A program made the translations under genes and the position numbers. Below the pieces are notes generated by a model. The model was not told the DNA's origin, ran no database searches, and was given only the letters and a program-made list of their open reading frames with translations. This document shows, in pieces, positions 44,007 to 52,763 of a stretch of 64,000 nucleotides of DNA (positions are counted from its first letter, which is position 1; every line of letters begins with the position of its first letter). This stretch comes from an uncultured Lachnospiraceae bacterium (GTDB lineage Bacteria; Bacillota; Clostridia; Lachnospirales; Lachnospiraceae): the NCBI GenBank assembly GCA_958428365.1, contig CAUAFT010000014.1, positions 4,225-68,224 of the forward strand, written 5' to 3'.

Positions 44007-44292
44007 CTTTCAAAATTCCTTATCCAATGGAGTTTCCTCTCTTTCGTAGTTCTGTTTTTCGTTCGTTTGACCTTTTTCAGATCATTTAATCTTTTTAGAT
44101 TATTTGGTCTTTCTTTCGATCTCTTCTTCTTATTTCTGTTCCTTTTTACTTATTGGCTTTTGGCTTATGTTTTTGGTGGTCCGTACCTCCTTTTCTTAAT
44201 TTATCTATGTTTATCTTTTTTTATTTGTATCTTACGTTCCCATTGGACTGTACCTCCTTGTTTTATTTGTTTTTTTCTTCTGTTCTTTTGTT
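43969..44292 (-). ncRNA. Candidate purine-rich non-coding RNA
   Basis: A minus-strand unit bounded by an excellent promoter (44327-44299) and a terminator (44006-43969) gives a transcript of about 323 nt. It is almost entirely A and G, with two Shine-Dalgarno-like boxes: AAGGAGGTACAGTCCAATG at 44259-44241 and AAGGAGGTACGGACCACC at 44192-44175. The first is followed by a tiny ATG-GGA-ACG-TAA frame; the second by no start codon. No sizeable ORF lies on this strand. Opposite-strand F-rich frames are mirror images of the purine tract. It could be a small RNA, an anti-ribosome RNA or a decayed gene. Confidence 0.55.
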
Positions 44293-44298
44293 GATTTT

Positions 44299-44327
44299 AT
44301 ATTACCAGATAAAAAAGGATTTGTCAA
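44299..44327 (-). promoter_or_regulatory. Strong promoter of the purine-rich RNA
   Basis: In minus orientation TTGACA (44327-44322), exactly 17 bases, TAATAT (44304-44299): a perfect -35 and near-perfect -10, the best promoter in this part of the window. Transcription should start near 44292. Confidence 0.8.
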
Positions 44328-44406
44328 TATAAAAAATAATAATTTTAAATTTATTTTTAAAATGTCTGAAAATTGAGAATACAATAAACAATTTATGCAA
44401 CAAAGA

Positions 44407-44661
44407 TTATTTTGAATTGGATTCGTAGGCTTCCCGGCAGGCTCTGGCGAGCTGGTCTCCGCAGGAAGTCGGGCGTCCGTTACAGGAGATGCCGCTGAGC
44501 TTCTTTTCCACATCTTCTACGGTCAGACCCTCCACCAGCTTTGGGATTGCCTGAAGATTGCCGTCGCATCCTCCGTAGAATTTTACATATTTTACAACAT
44601 TGCCGTCCAGCTCCACATCGATCCGCTTGGAGCAGGTACCCTTTGTCTGATAGACGTACAT
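44407..44661 (-). CDS. TSCPD-domain protein, TIGR03905 family
   Basis: An 84-residue protein with the TSCPD pattern: VYQTKGTCSKRIDVEL, then YGGCDGNLQAIPKLVEG and CNGRPTSCGDQLARA. The same module occurs at the end of some vitamin B12-dependent ribonucleotide reductases; the free-standing form is of unknown function, possibly a metal or nucleotide binder. Cysteine spacing is intact. ATG 44661 follows AAAGGAGGAC; the frame to 44757 has no ribosome site. It is read toward the purine-rich RNA, in the same direction. Confidence 0.85.
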   Translation of the reverse strand: MYVYQTKGTCSKRIDVELDGNVVKYVKFYGGCDGNLQAIPKLVEGLTVEDVEKKLSGISCNGRPTSCGDQLARACREAYESNSK

Positions 44662-44766
44662 ACTCTTGTCCTCCTTTGAAATGATCTGTTGAAATGAGTA
44701 TAACACGGAAGTTCCGACGGCGGTAACATATTTACAAAAAATTAATAAATCGTTCATTTTAGATTG

Positions 44767-44795
44767 TTGTTTCAGTATTATGTTCGTGATAGAAT
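44767..44795 (+). promoter_or_regulatory. Promoter of secA
   Basis: TTGTTT (44767-44772), 17 bases, TAGAAT (44790-44795), about 74 bases ahead of ATG 44869 with GATAGGAGA as ribosome site. Confidence 0.55.
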
Positions 44796-44868
44796 TATTC
44801 TAATGCGTATATAAGCATATCCAGAAGAAAACTGCCAGTTACGACAGTGAGAACGATAGGAGATTGAT

Positions 44869-47436
44869 ATGAAGATAGCAGAAAAGATATTTGGTACTCA
44901 TAGTGAAAGGGAATTGAAAATAGTAAACCCTATTGTAGATAAGATAGAAGCCCTGCGGGATTCTATGATGGCACTGTCTGACGAGCAGTTAAGAGAAAAA
45001 ACGAAAGAATACAAAAAACGCTTGGAAGATGGCGAGACCTTAGATCAGTTACTGCCGGAGGCATTTGCCACGGTGAGGGAGGCAGCCCGCCGTACGCTGG
45101 GAATGGAGCATTACCGGGTACAGCTTATGGGAGGCGTGGTCCTGCATCAGGGACGTATCTCCGAGATGAAGACCGGAGAAGGTAAGACCCTGGTGTCCAC
45201 CCTGCCGGCATATCTGAATGCCCTGGAGGGAAAGGGCGTTCACATCGTTACGGTCAACGACTATCTGGCGAAGCGTGACGCCGAGTGGATGGGCAAGGTT
45301 CATGAATTTCTGGGACTGACGGTGGGCGTGGTCCTAAACAGCATGGACAGCGAGGAGCGCAAGGCGGCTTACGACTGTGACATTACTTATATTACGAATA
45401 ACGAGCTGGGCTTCGATTATCTGAGAGATAATATGGTCATCTATAAGGAACAGCTTGTTCAGCGGGGACTTCATTATGCCATCATCGACGAGGTGGACTC
45501 CGTACTGATCGACGAGGCGCGGACGCCGTTAATTATATCAGGACAGAGCGGCAAGTCCACAAGTCTCTATGAAGCCTGCGATATTCTGGCAAGACAGCTG
45601 GTAAGAGGAGAGGAGAGCCAGGAATTTTCCAAGATGGACGCTATCATGGGAATCGAGGTGGAGGAGACAGGTGACTTCATTGTCAATGAAAAAGACAAGG
45701 TCGTGAACCTGACTCAGGAAGGTGTAAAGAAGGTAGAGCAGTTCTTTAAGATCGACAACCTTGCGGATCCGGAGAATCTGGAGATCCAGCACAACATCAC
45801 CCTGGCGCTTCGTGCCCATAATCTGATGTTCCGGGATCAGGACTATGTGGTACAGGACGACAAGGTATTGATCGTAGATGAATTTACCGGACGTATCATG
45901 CCGGGACGCCGTTACTCCGACGGTCTCCATCAGGCGATCGAGGCGAAGGAGCATGTTAAGGTAAAGAGGGAGAGTAAGACCCTTGCCACCATTACATTCC
46001 AGAACTTCTTTAATAAATATGAGAAAAAAGCCGGCATGACAGGTACGGCGCTCACCGAGGAAAAAGAGTTCCGCGACATCTATGGAATGGACGTTATCGT
46101 GATCCCTACCAATATGCCGGTCATCCGTGAGGACTTACAGGACGCCGTGTATAAGACCAAAAAAGAAAAATACCACGCCGTAGTGGAGGAGGTCATCAAG
46201 GCGCATGAAAAAGGACAGCCGGTACTGGTGGGTACCATTACCATTGATATCTCAGAGGAGATCAGCCGTCTTTTGAAAAAAGAGGGGATCCAGCACAAGG
46301 TATTGAATGCGAAGTTCCATGAGATGGAGGCGGAGATCGTTGCGGACGCCGGCGTACATGGAGCAGTGACCATTGCCACCAACATGGCAGGACGTGGTAC
46401 GGATATCAAGCTGGACGATGAGGCGAGAGCGGCAGGAGGTCTGAAGATCATCGGTACGGAGCGTCACGAATCCAGACGTATTGACAACCAGCTGCGTGGT
46501 CGTTCCGGTCGTCAGGGAGATCCGGGACAATCTCAGTTTTTTATCTCTCTGGAGGATGATCTGATGCGTCTTTTCGGTTCCGAGAAGCTGATGGATGTGT
46601 TCAGCGCCCTGGGAGTGCCGGAAAATGAGCAGATCCAGCACAAGATGCTGACCAATGCCATTGAAAAAGCCCAGATGAAGATCGAGGGCAACAACTTCGG
46701 TATCCGTAAGAATCTTCTGGAATATGACCAGGTGATGAACGATCAAAGAGAGATCATCTATGCGGAACGCCGCCGGGTACTGGATGGTGAGAGCATGAGA
46801 GATGTGATCTATAAGATGATTACGGACCGTGTGGAGAATACCATTGATACCTGTATTTCTTCGGATATCCCGAAGGAAGAGTGGAATCTGACCGAGTTGA
46901 ATGAGCTTCTGCTTCCGATCGTACCGGTGAAGGCGGTGACGGAGGAGTCGGTTCAGGATTTCAAGGATGTGAAGCAGTTGAAGCACAGCCTCAAGGAGCA
47001 GGCTGTGAAGCTGTATGAGGCGAAAGAAGCGGAATTTCCGGAGCCGGAGGCGCTGCGTGAACTGGAGCGGGTTATCCTGCTGAAGGTCATTGACCGCAAA
47101 TGGATGGATCACATCGACGATATGGATCAGCTCCGACAGGGAATTGGTCTGCAGGCATACGGACAGAAGGATCCGCTGGTGGAATATAAGATGAGCGGTT
47201 TTGATATGTTCGACGATATGACGGCGAACATCCAGGAGGATACGGTCAGACTCTTATTCCATGTCCGCATTGAACAGAAGGTAGAGAGGGAACAGGTTGC
47301 AAAGGTAACCGGAACCAACAAGGACGCTTCCGCCCCGGCAGCGCCAAAGCGCAGGGAGAGCGCCAAGGTCTATCCGAACGATCCATGTCCATGCGGCAGC
47401 GGAAAGAAATATAAACAGTGCTGTGGAAGAAAATAG
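44869..47436 (+). CDS. secA: Preprotein translocase ATPase SecA
   Basis: A 855-residue SecA with Walker A EMKTGEGKT (K106), IIDEVDSVLIDEARTPLIIS as motif II with flanking cross-linking sequence, the preprotein cross-linking domain (about 230-370), RGTDI and the second motor domain GRSGRQGDPG, helical scaffold and wing. It ends in the SEC-C zinc-binding tail CPCGSGKKYKQCC (C840, C842, C851, C852) that contacts SecB or ribosomes. It drives export of unfolded preproteins through SecYEG at the cytoplasmic membrane. Length and domains are standard. A highly conserved core gene, useful for placing the species. Confidence 0.98.
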   Translation: MKIAEKIFGTHSERELKIVNPIVDKIEALRDSMMALSDEQLREKTKEYKKRLEDGETLDQLLPEAFATVREAARRTLGMEHYRVQLMGGVVLHQGRISEMKTGEGKTLVSTLPAYLNALEGKGVHIVTVNDYLAKRDAEWMGKVHEFLGLTVGVVLNSMDSEERKAAYDCDITYITNNELGFDYLRDNMVIYKEQLVQRGLHYAIIDEVDSVLIDEARTPLIISGQSGKSTSLYEACDILARQLVRGEESQEFSKMDAIMGIEVEETGDFIVNEKDKVVNLTQEGVKKVEQFFKIDNLADPENLEIQHNITLALRAHNLMFRDQDYVVQDDKVLIVDEFTGRIMPGRRYSDGLHQAIEAKEHVKVKRESKTLATITFQNFFNKYEKKAGMTGTALTEEKEFRDIYGMDVIVIPTNMPVIREDLQDAVYKTKKEKYHAVVEEVIKAHEKGQPVLVGTITIDISEEISRLLKKEGIQHKVLNAKFHEMEAEIVADAGVHGAVTIATNMAGRGTDIKLDDEARAAGGLKIIGTERHESRRIDNQLRGRSGRQGDPGQSQFFISLEDDLMRLFGSEKLMDVFSALGVPENEQIQHKMLTNAIEKAQMKIEGNNFGIRKNLLEYDQVMNDQREIIYAERRRVLDGESMRDVIYKMITDRVENTIDTCISSDIPKEEWNLTELNELLLPIVPVKAVTEESVQDFKDVKQLKHSLKEQAVKLYEAKEAEFPEPEALRELERVILLKVIDRKWMDHIDDMDQLRQGIGLQAYGQKDPLVEYKMSGFDMFDDMTANIQEDTVRLLFHVRIEQKVEREQVAKVTGTNKDASAPAAPKRRESAKVYPNDPCPCGSGKKYKQCCGRK

Positions 47437-47506
47437 CAGAAAGATTTTTTGCATGAATTTGAATTGAGATGAATTTGAATTAAGAAGATAAGAGGCACAG
47501 ATTGGG

Positions 47507-47537
47507 AAAAAGCATCCCGGTCTATGCTTCTTTTTTT
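47507..47537 (+). terminator. secA terminator
   Basis: AAGCAT (47510-47515) and ATGCTT (47524-47529), extended weakly outside, are followed by C and seven T residues. It overlaps the stop codon of the convergent response-regulator gene. Confidence 0.75.
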
Positions 47538-48202
47538 AGCTGCGCCTTGTATCCAAGTCCCCGGATGGTAACGATGGAAAAATCCGGGCAGTTACAAAAG
47601 CGGTTGCGCAGACGGTTGATATGGACGCTGACTGTGGCATCGGTGGAGTTGGAGGTGGGACCCCAGATGTCCTCCAATAGCTGCATGCGGGAGAAGATCC
47701 GGTTCGGGCAGGACAGGAGCTTATATAATAAGTAAAATTCTTTTTGGGGAAGCGTCTGCTCGCAGTACATGGATCTCACGGTCAGGGAATCGTAAAACAG
47801 GGTGGTGTGCCCCACGGTGATGACCCGTTCGGCGGTAATCCTGGAACGGCGCAGCAGAGCTTTGACGCGAAGGAGGAGTTCCTCCTCGTCCGCCGGTTTG
47901 GTCATATAGTCGTCGGCTCCGGCGTGAAATCCTTTTTTGAGATCTGCCGGGGAGTGTCCGGCGGAGAGCATCAGGATCGGAATGGAATGTCTGCAGTTCC
48001 GAAGCAGTCTGGTAAAGGAATAGCCGTCCATTCCGGGCATTACCACATCCAAAAGGATCAGGTCGATCCTGTTATTTTCAATGAACGCCAGCGCCTCCTC
48101 ACAGGAAGCGGCTTCTAAGGGTTTATAGCCTGCATGGAACAGCAGGGTCTGTAAAAAATGTCTGTAGTTTTCATTATCATCCACAATTAAAATCTGAAAC
48201 AT
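47522..48202 (-). CDS. OmpR-family response regulator
   Basis: A 226-residue regulator: receiver with VDDN acidic pocket, phospho-acceptor D52 (LILLDVVMPGMDG), K in YMTKPAD, then a winged-helix domain with the ATVSVHINRLRNRF recognition helix and IRGLGYKAQL wing. No partner kinase is adjacent, so it is an orphan here. It is divergent from the Gld-like ABC operon, whose promoter has two half-sites spaced one turn apart; it is the natural candidate to bind there. Confidence 0.92.
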   Translation of the reverse strand: MFQILIVDDNENYRHFLQTLLFHAGYKPLEAASCEEALAFIENNRIDLILLDVVMPGMDGYSFTRLLRNCRHSIPILMLSAGHSPADLKKGFHAGADDYMTKPADEEELLLRVKALLRRSRITAERVITVGHTTLFYDSLTVRSMYCEQTLPQKEFYLLYKLLSCPNRIFSRMQLLEDIWGPTSNSTDATVSVHINRLRNRFCNCPDFSIVTIRGLGYKAQLKKEA

Positions 48203-48361
48203 GGTCTACCTCTGTTTGAAACAGATGAAAGATCTTTCGATCATTCATCTTCCATATATGTTTTATTTTGGAAAGAAAATGTGATGAAATTATCAAAGAA
48301 ATGCAAAGAATCTGTGTCCGGCAGTTTGAATTAACACATTTTTCAAAATTTGTCCTCCATT

Positions 48362-48394
48362 GTTTAAATTCGGTTTAAGAAAAAAACATATAAT
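48362..48394 (+). promoter_or_regulatory. Promoter with PhoB-like direct repeats
   Basis: GTTTAA occurs at 48362-48367 and again at 48373-48378, an 11-base period typical of OmpR/PhoB-family boxes, and TATAAT follows at 48389-48394. There is no good -35 box, so the promoter probably needs an activator bound at the repeats, such as the divergent regulator. Confidence 0.55.
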
Positions 48395-48445
48395 GTGAAA
48401 ATGTGCAAAAGGCATGTGAAAACCGAGGACAGGAGGATACACAGT

Positions 48446-49501
48446 ATGATAGAGGTGAAAGATCTGGTGAAGGTGTATGGAACGCACACCGCAGTCGATC
48501 ATTTGAGTTTTACCATAGAAAAAGGGCAGATATACGGTTTCTTAGGTCCCAATGGGGCGGGAAAATCCACCACCATGAATATTATGACCGGATATCTGGG
48601 AGCCACTGAGGGAAAGGTGCTCATCAACGGACACGATATCTTAAAGGAACCGGAGGAGGCGAAAAAAAGCATCGGTTACCTGCCGGAACAACCGCCTCTT
48701 TATATGGAAATGACAGTGGCGGAGTATCTTGCCTTCGCGGCGGAATTAAAGAGGATTCCGAAAAAGGAGAGGGAGGGGCAGGTTCAGGCAGTGATGCGCC
48801 TGGCGAAGCTGGAGGAAGTGCGAAACCGCCTGATCCAGAACCTCTCCAAGGGATACAGACAGAGGGTGGGACTGGCGCAGGCGATCCTGGGATTTCCCCC
48901 TATCATTATCCTGGATGAGCCAACGGTGGGACTGGATCCCCAGCAGATCATTGAGATCCGAGAGCTGATCCGCAAGCTGGCGAAAAATCATACGGTGATC
49001 TTAAGCTCCCACATCTTAGCGGAGGTCCGGGAGGTCTGCGATCACATTATGATCATTGCAAACGGAAAGCTGGTGGCGAGCGACACGCCGAAGAATCTGG
49101 AAGAGCAGACAAATGGGGGAGGAACCGTCATCTTGCAGGCGAGGGCGGAGAAAAAACAGGTGGAGGAATTGTTGAACGCAGCGCCGATGATCGCTCAGGT
49201 GGAATATACCATGGGAGACCAGGGTCTGGTGACGGCGCAGATCCGGACCAGAGAGAACCGGGATATTCGGGAGGAGCTGTTTGGAGTTTTTGCAAAAGCA
49301 GGGGTTCCGCTGTGTACCTTGATGATGTCCCGCACCACCCTGGAGGATATCTTCCTGGAACTGACCCAGGAAACTTCGGCTGAGGAGATGACGGCAGTCC
49401 GGGAGAAAAAAGGAAAGGGCAGGATAAAATCAGGAAAAAATAGCAGGATGGGGGCAGAAAGAAATAGCAGAATGGAGGAAGAGCATGGCAGCGATATATA
49501 A
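48446..49501 (+). CDS. GldA-like ABC transporter ATPase
   Basis: A 351-residue ABC ATPase: Walker A GPNGAGKST (K40), signature NLSKGYRQR, Walker B IILDEPTVGLDP and switch SSHIL. After residue ~230 is a C-terminal extension with a charged, lysine-rich tail (GKGRIKSGKNSRMG). Drives the membrane partner at 49485. ATG 48446 follows AGGAGG. The module resembles GldA/GldF/GldG proteins first described in gliding bacteria; in Firmicutes they are probably cell-envelope export or antibiotic-response systems. Confidence 0.9.
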   Translation: MIEVKDLVKVYGTHTAVDHLSFTIEKGQIYGFLGPNGAGKSTTMNIMTGYLGATEGKVLINGHDILKEPEEAKKSIGYLPEQPPLYMEMTVAEYLAFAAELKRIPKKEREGQVQAVMRLAKLEEVRNRLIQNLSKGYRQRVGLAQAILGFPPIIILDEPTVGLDPQQIIEIRELIRKLAKNHTVILSSHILAEVREVCDHIMIIANGKLVASDTPKNLEEQTNGGGTVILQARAEKKQVEELLNAAPMIAQVEYTMGDQGLVTAQIRTRENRDIREELFGVFAKAGVPLCTLMMSRTTLEDIFLELTQETSAEEMTAVREKKGKGRIKSGKNSRMGAERNSRMEEEHGSDI

Positions 49502-50351
49502 AAGAGAACTGAGATCCTATTTTCATTCCATGATAGGATATGTGTTTATTGCATTTTTAGTGGCGTTTACCGGGATCTATTTTATGGCGTATAACCTGAA
49601 CTACGGATATCCCTATTTTTCCTATGTGTTATCGGGGATCAGCTATGTATACCTGATCGCAGTTCCGGTGCTGACCATGCGCAGCTTTGCGGAGGAGAGA
49701 AAGAACAGAACGGACCAGCTACTTTTGACGGCTCCGGTGAACCTCTTTAAGGTGGTGATGGGAAAATATCTGGCGATGGTGACGATTCTGGGGATTCCCT
49801 GTCTGATCTATCTGATTTTTCCGTGGATCATCAAGGCGCAGGGAACGGCTTATATTCTGGTGGACTATCTGTCCATTCTGGTATTTTTTCTTCTGGGCTG
49901 CGTCTATATCGCCATAGGAATGTTCGTCTCCTCTCTGACGGAGAGTCCGGTGATTGCGGCGATCGGAACCTTTGGGATCCTGATGGTACTGTACCTCTGG
50001 GAGGGGATTTTGGAATTTCTCCCAAGTTCCGCAGGGGCGAATCTGGCAGGAGTTATTGTTCTGCTCTCCCTGGCGGCTCTGGGGATATGGCAGATGACAA
50101 AGAACCGGGTGCTTGGCGCGGTGGTGGAGGCAGTGGTGATTGTTGGAAACGTCATCCTCTATCTGGTGAAGTCCTCTCTGTACGAGGGACTGCTGGCGGG
50201 AGTGCTTGGCAGGCTGGAGCTGTCGGAGATCTTTACCAATATATTTTCAAATAATCTTTTGGATATCAGCGGCATGGTGCTTTACGGTTCCCTGATCGGA
50301 GTCTTTGTTTTTCTGACAATGCAGATGATCCAGAAGAGACGCTGGAGTTAG
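49485..50351 (+). CDS. GldF-like ABC transporter permease
   Basis: A 288-residue, six-helix ABC-2 type permease: YKRELRSYFHSMIGYVFIAF start, FAEERKNRTDQLLLTAPV loop and helices through 280. It overlaps the ATPase gene by 17 bases and is followed 12 bases later by the GldG-like gene. Forms the transmembrane pore with the ATPase. Confidence 0.88.
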   Translation: MAAIYKRELRSYFHSMIGYVFIAFLVAFTGIYFMAYNLNYGYPYFSYVLSGISYVYLIAVPVLTMRSFAEERKNRTDQLLLTAPVNLFKVVMGKYLAMVTILGIPCLIYLIFPWIIKAQGTAYILVDYLSILVFFLLGCVYIAIGMFVSSLTESPVIAAIGTFGILMVLYLWEGILEFLPSSAGANLAGVIVLLSLAALGIWQMTKNRVLGAVVEAVVIVGNVILYLVKSSLYEGLLAGVLGRLELSEIFTNIFSNNLLDISGMVLYGSLIGVFVFLTMQMIQKRRWS

Positions 50352-50363
50352 GAGGTTTTTGGA

Positions 50364-51782
50364 ATGGATAAGATAAAAAAGGCATTTGGAAACGCAATTT
50401 CTAAAAACGGGAGCTACAGCGTAGGTCTGATCGTTCTTGTGATCTGTATTGCGGTGGTGTGCAACCTCATCATCGGACAGCTTCCGGAGAGCGTGAAAAA
50501 AATAGATATCAGCAGCAATAAGATCTATGAGATCTCGGATACCAGCAGAAAACTGTTAAAAAAACTGGATCAGAAGGTGAAGTTCACAGTGTTTGCGGAG
50601 GAGAGCTCCACCGATGAGAGGATCCGCACTTTTCTGGATAAGTACACCGATCTCTCGGATCAGATCGAGGTGGAGTGGGTAGACCCGGTGCTTCATCCGG
50701 CGGAACTGACGGAGAATAATGTGGAGTCCGATAATATCCTCATATCCTGTGAGGATACCGGAAAAAGCACGGTTGTGGCGTTTTCAGATATTATTGTATC
50801 AGACGCTTATTCCTATTACACGACGGGAAGTGCTACGGAGTCAGAGTTTGACGGGGAAGGACAGTTCACAAGCGCCGTCAACTATGTGACCAGCGACGCT
50901 ACAAAGAAGATCTATTATACCACAGGGCATGGGGAAAAGACATTTTCCAGTTCAGTGTCCCAGCTTCTGGATAAAAACAACATGTCTGCGGAAGAACTCA
51001 ATTTAATCATGGAAAATGAGATCCCATCGGACTGCGATCTGCTGTATCTCTATTCGCCGTCAAAGGATATCACGGAGGATGAGAAAGACAGGATCCTCTC
51101 CTACATGGAGGAGGGCGGAAAAGTATTCCTGATGCTGGGAGATGTGGAGGACGAGGTTCCGAATCTGGATGCAGTGCTTGCGGCATACGGCATTTCAAGG
51201 GTAGAGGGATACATCGCAGATATGCAGCGCTGCTATCAGGGAAATCCTTATTACATCTTTCCGGAGATCTCTGCCTACAGCGATGTGGCGGAGGGTCTGA
51301 GCAGCAATATGGTGCTTTTGGTCAATGCCCATGGTCTGACGGTACAGGAGGGGGAGGACGATACGATCAGCACAACGGAATTTCTCTCCACCTCCTCGGA
51401 CGCCTATGAGGTGACGGAGGAAGATCAGAAGCAGGGAACCTATGCGCTGGGGGTGATAGCCACAAAGTCCATCGCCTCTGACAGTGAGGATGAGGAGGAA
51501 GAGAGCATAGAGAGCAGACTTACGGTGATTTCGGCAGAGAGCCTGATTGACAGTCAGATCACGGATTCTCTCTCTACTCTGGAGAATCTGGATCTGTTCA
51601 TGAATGCGGTTTCAGCCAATTTTGACGACGTGGAGAATGTGGCGATCGAACCAAAGAGCCTCCAGGTGGAAAATAACACCATGCAGCACGCCGGAGTCAT
51701 CAGCCTGTTTTTGATCTTTGGTATCCCGCTGATCATCCTTGTATTCGGATTTGCAGGCTGGTGGAAGAGAAGAAAGGCATAG
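50364..51782 (+). CDS. GldG-like extracellular subunit
   Basis: A 472-residue membrane-anchored protein: N-terminal helix (about 20-40), then a large outward GldG/ABC-type uncharacterised domain starting SSNKIYEISDTSRKLLKKL, with a hydrophobic helix and basic end (FGIPLIILVFGFAGWWKRRK) at the C-terminus. In this family the outer domain probably binds a ligand or a wall component. It ends with a KKRRKA tail and is 13 bases from the DUF4340 gene. Confidence 0.85.
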   Translation: MDKIKKAFGNAISKNGSYSVGLIVLVICIAVVCNLIIGQLPESVKKIDISSNKIYEISDTSRKLLKKLDQKVKFTVFAEESSTDERIRTFLDKYTDLSDQIEVEWVDPVLHPAELTENNVESDNILISCEDTGKSTVVAFSDIIVSDAYSYYTTGSATESEFDGEGQFTSAVNYVTSDATKKIYYTTGHGEKTFSSSVSQLLDKNNMSAEELNLIMENEIPSDCDLLYLYSPSKDITEDEKDRILSYMEEGGKVFLMLGDVEDEVPNLDAVLAAYGISRVEGYIADMQRCYQGNPYYIFPEISAYSDVAEGLSSNMVLLVNAHGLTVQEGEDDTISTTEFLSTSSDAYEVTEEDQKQGTYALGVIATKSIASDSEDEEEESIESRLTVISAESLIDSQITDSLSTLENLDLFMNAVSANFDDVENVAIEPKSLQVENNTMQHAGVISLFLIFGIPLIILVFGFAGWWKRRKA

Positions 51783-51795
51783 AAGGGAGACCGGA

Positions 51796-52704
51796 ATGAA
51801 ACAGAAAAAGGGAATGCTGATCCTGACAGGGATCCTGGGGGCGCTGTTGATCCTGTATGCGGGACTGTGTATCTATAACCGGAATGCGCAGAAGGAGAAG
51901 GCGGACAAAGAAGAGGCAGAGAAAATATATCTTGCGGATGTGGAGACGGATGAGATGGAGTCTCTGGAATACACCGACGGAGAGAACACCATGAGTTTTG
52001 TGAAAGAGGAAGATCAGTGGTATTGCAAAGAGGACCGTGAGATCGAGCTGGTTCAGGATAAGGTGGAAGAGATAGCGAAGGCAGTGGCGGATCTGACGGC
52101 GGTCCGCAGATTGCAGGATCCCGACGAGCTGTCGGATTACGGATTGGAAAAACCGGGCTATACCATCCGCTGCAGGGCGGGGGATGGGGAGAAAACCATT
52201 GCCATTGGAGATATGACCGGAGAAAATTATTATGCCACGGTGGGGGATACGGGAGAGGTATACACGATTACAGGCGACATCTTAGCGACGCTTTCCTTTG
52301 AAATGAGCGACGTAGCGGAGCTGGACAATGTGCCAACCATTGGAAGCGGCAATATCAAGAAAGTGGAGGTAAGTCAGAATGGGGAAACCACCGGGTACAC
52401 TGAGGATGAGGATCTTCAGGAGCTGGCGGGGGGATTTGGAGTCTTAGAGCTTAGCGACTGCGTGGATTTTCATGCCACGGAGGAGGAGCTTGGCGGTTAT
52501 GGACTGGATGAGGAAAACCGGATCACGGCCTCTGCCGATTATAAGGACAGTGAGAGTGGGGAAACGGAAAACTTCACCGTCTATATCGGGGGCACGGATG
52601 ATTCGGGAACTTATCGCTATGTGATGGCGAAGGATTCCATCAGAGTGTACCGGGTCAGCAAAGAGATCGTGGATAATATGATCACAGTGGGAGAAGGGGA
52701 ATAA
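51796..52704 (+). CDS. DUF4340 lipoprotein-like membrane protein
   Basis: A 302-residue protein with one N-terminal helix (GMLILTGILGALLILYAGL) and two repeated DUF4340 units with the SDYGLEKPGYTI and GGYGLDEENRIT motifs. This family almost always travels with GldF/GldG genes and is probably an extracellular accessory subunit. ATG 51796 follows GAAGGGAG; the frame from 51739 is an internal reading of the GldG gene end. Last gene of the operon. Confidence 0.85.
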   Translation: MKQKKGMLILTGILGALLILYAGLCIYNRNAQKEKADKEEAEKIYLADVETDEMESLEYTDGENTMSFVKEEDQWYCKEDREIELVQDKVEEIAKAVADLTAVRRLQDPDELSDYGLEKPGYTIRCRAGDGEKTIAIGDMTGENYYATVGDTGEVYTITGDILATLSFEMSDVAELDNVPTIGSGNIKKVEVSQNGETTGYTEDEDLQELAGGFGVLELSDCVDFHATEEELGGYGLDEENRITASADYKDSESGETENFTVYIGGTDDSGTYRYVMAKDSIRVYRVSKEIVDNMITVGEGE

Positions 52705-52718
52705 TTGTCATTTATAAT

Positions 52719-52762
52719 CCCAGGTCTTGCAGCCTGTCAAATTGCAAGACCTGGGTTGTTTT
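52719..52762 (+). terminator. Terminator of the Gld-like operon
   Basis: CCCAGGTCTTGCA (52719-52731) and TGCAAGACCTGGG (52743-52755) make a perfect 13-base stem, and TTGTTTT follows. It stands just before the stop of the convergent SnoaL-like gene. Confidence 0.88.
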
Positions 52763-52763
52763 A

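Noticed and set aside
44001..44294. Phe/Leu-rich plus-strand ORF of 97 codons
   Set aside because: It is the mirror of the purine-rich minus-strand tract, with no ribosome site and very biased composition; not a real gene.
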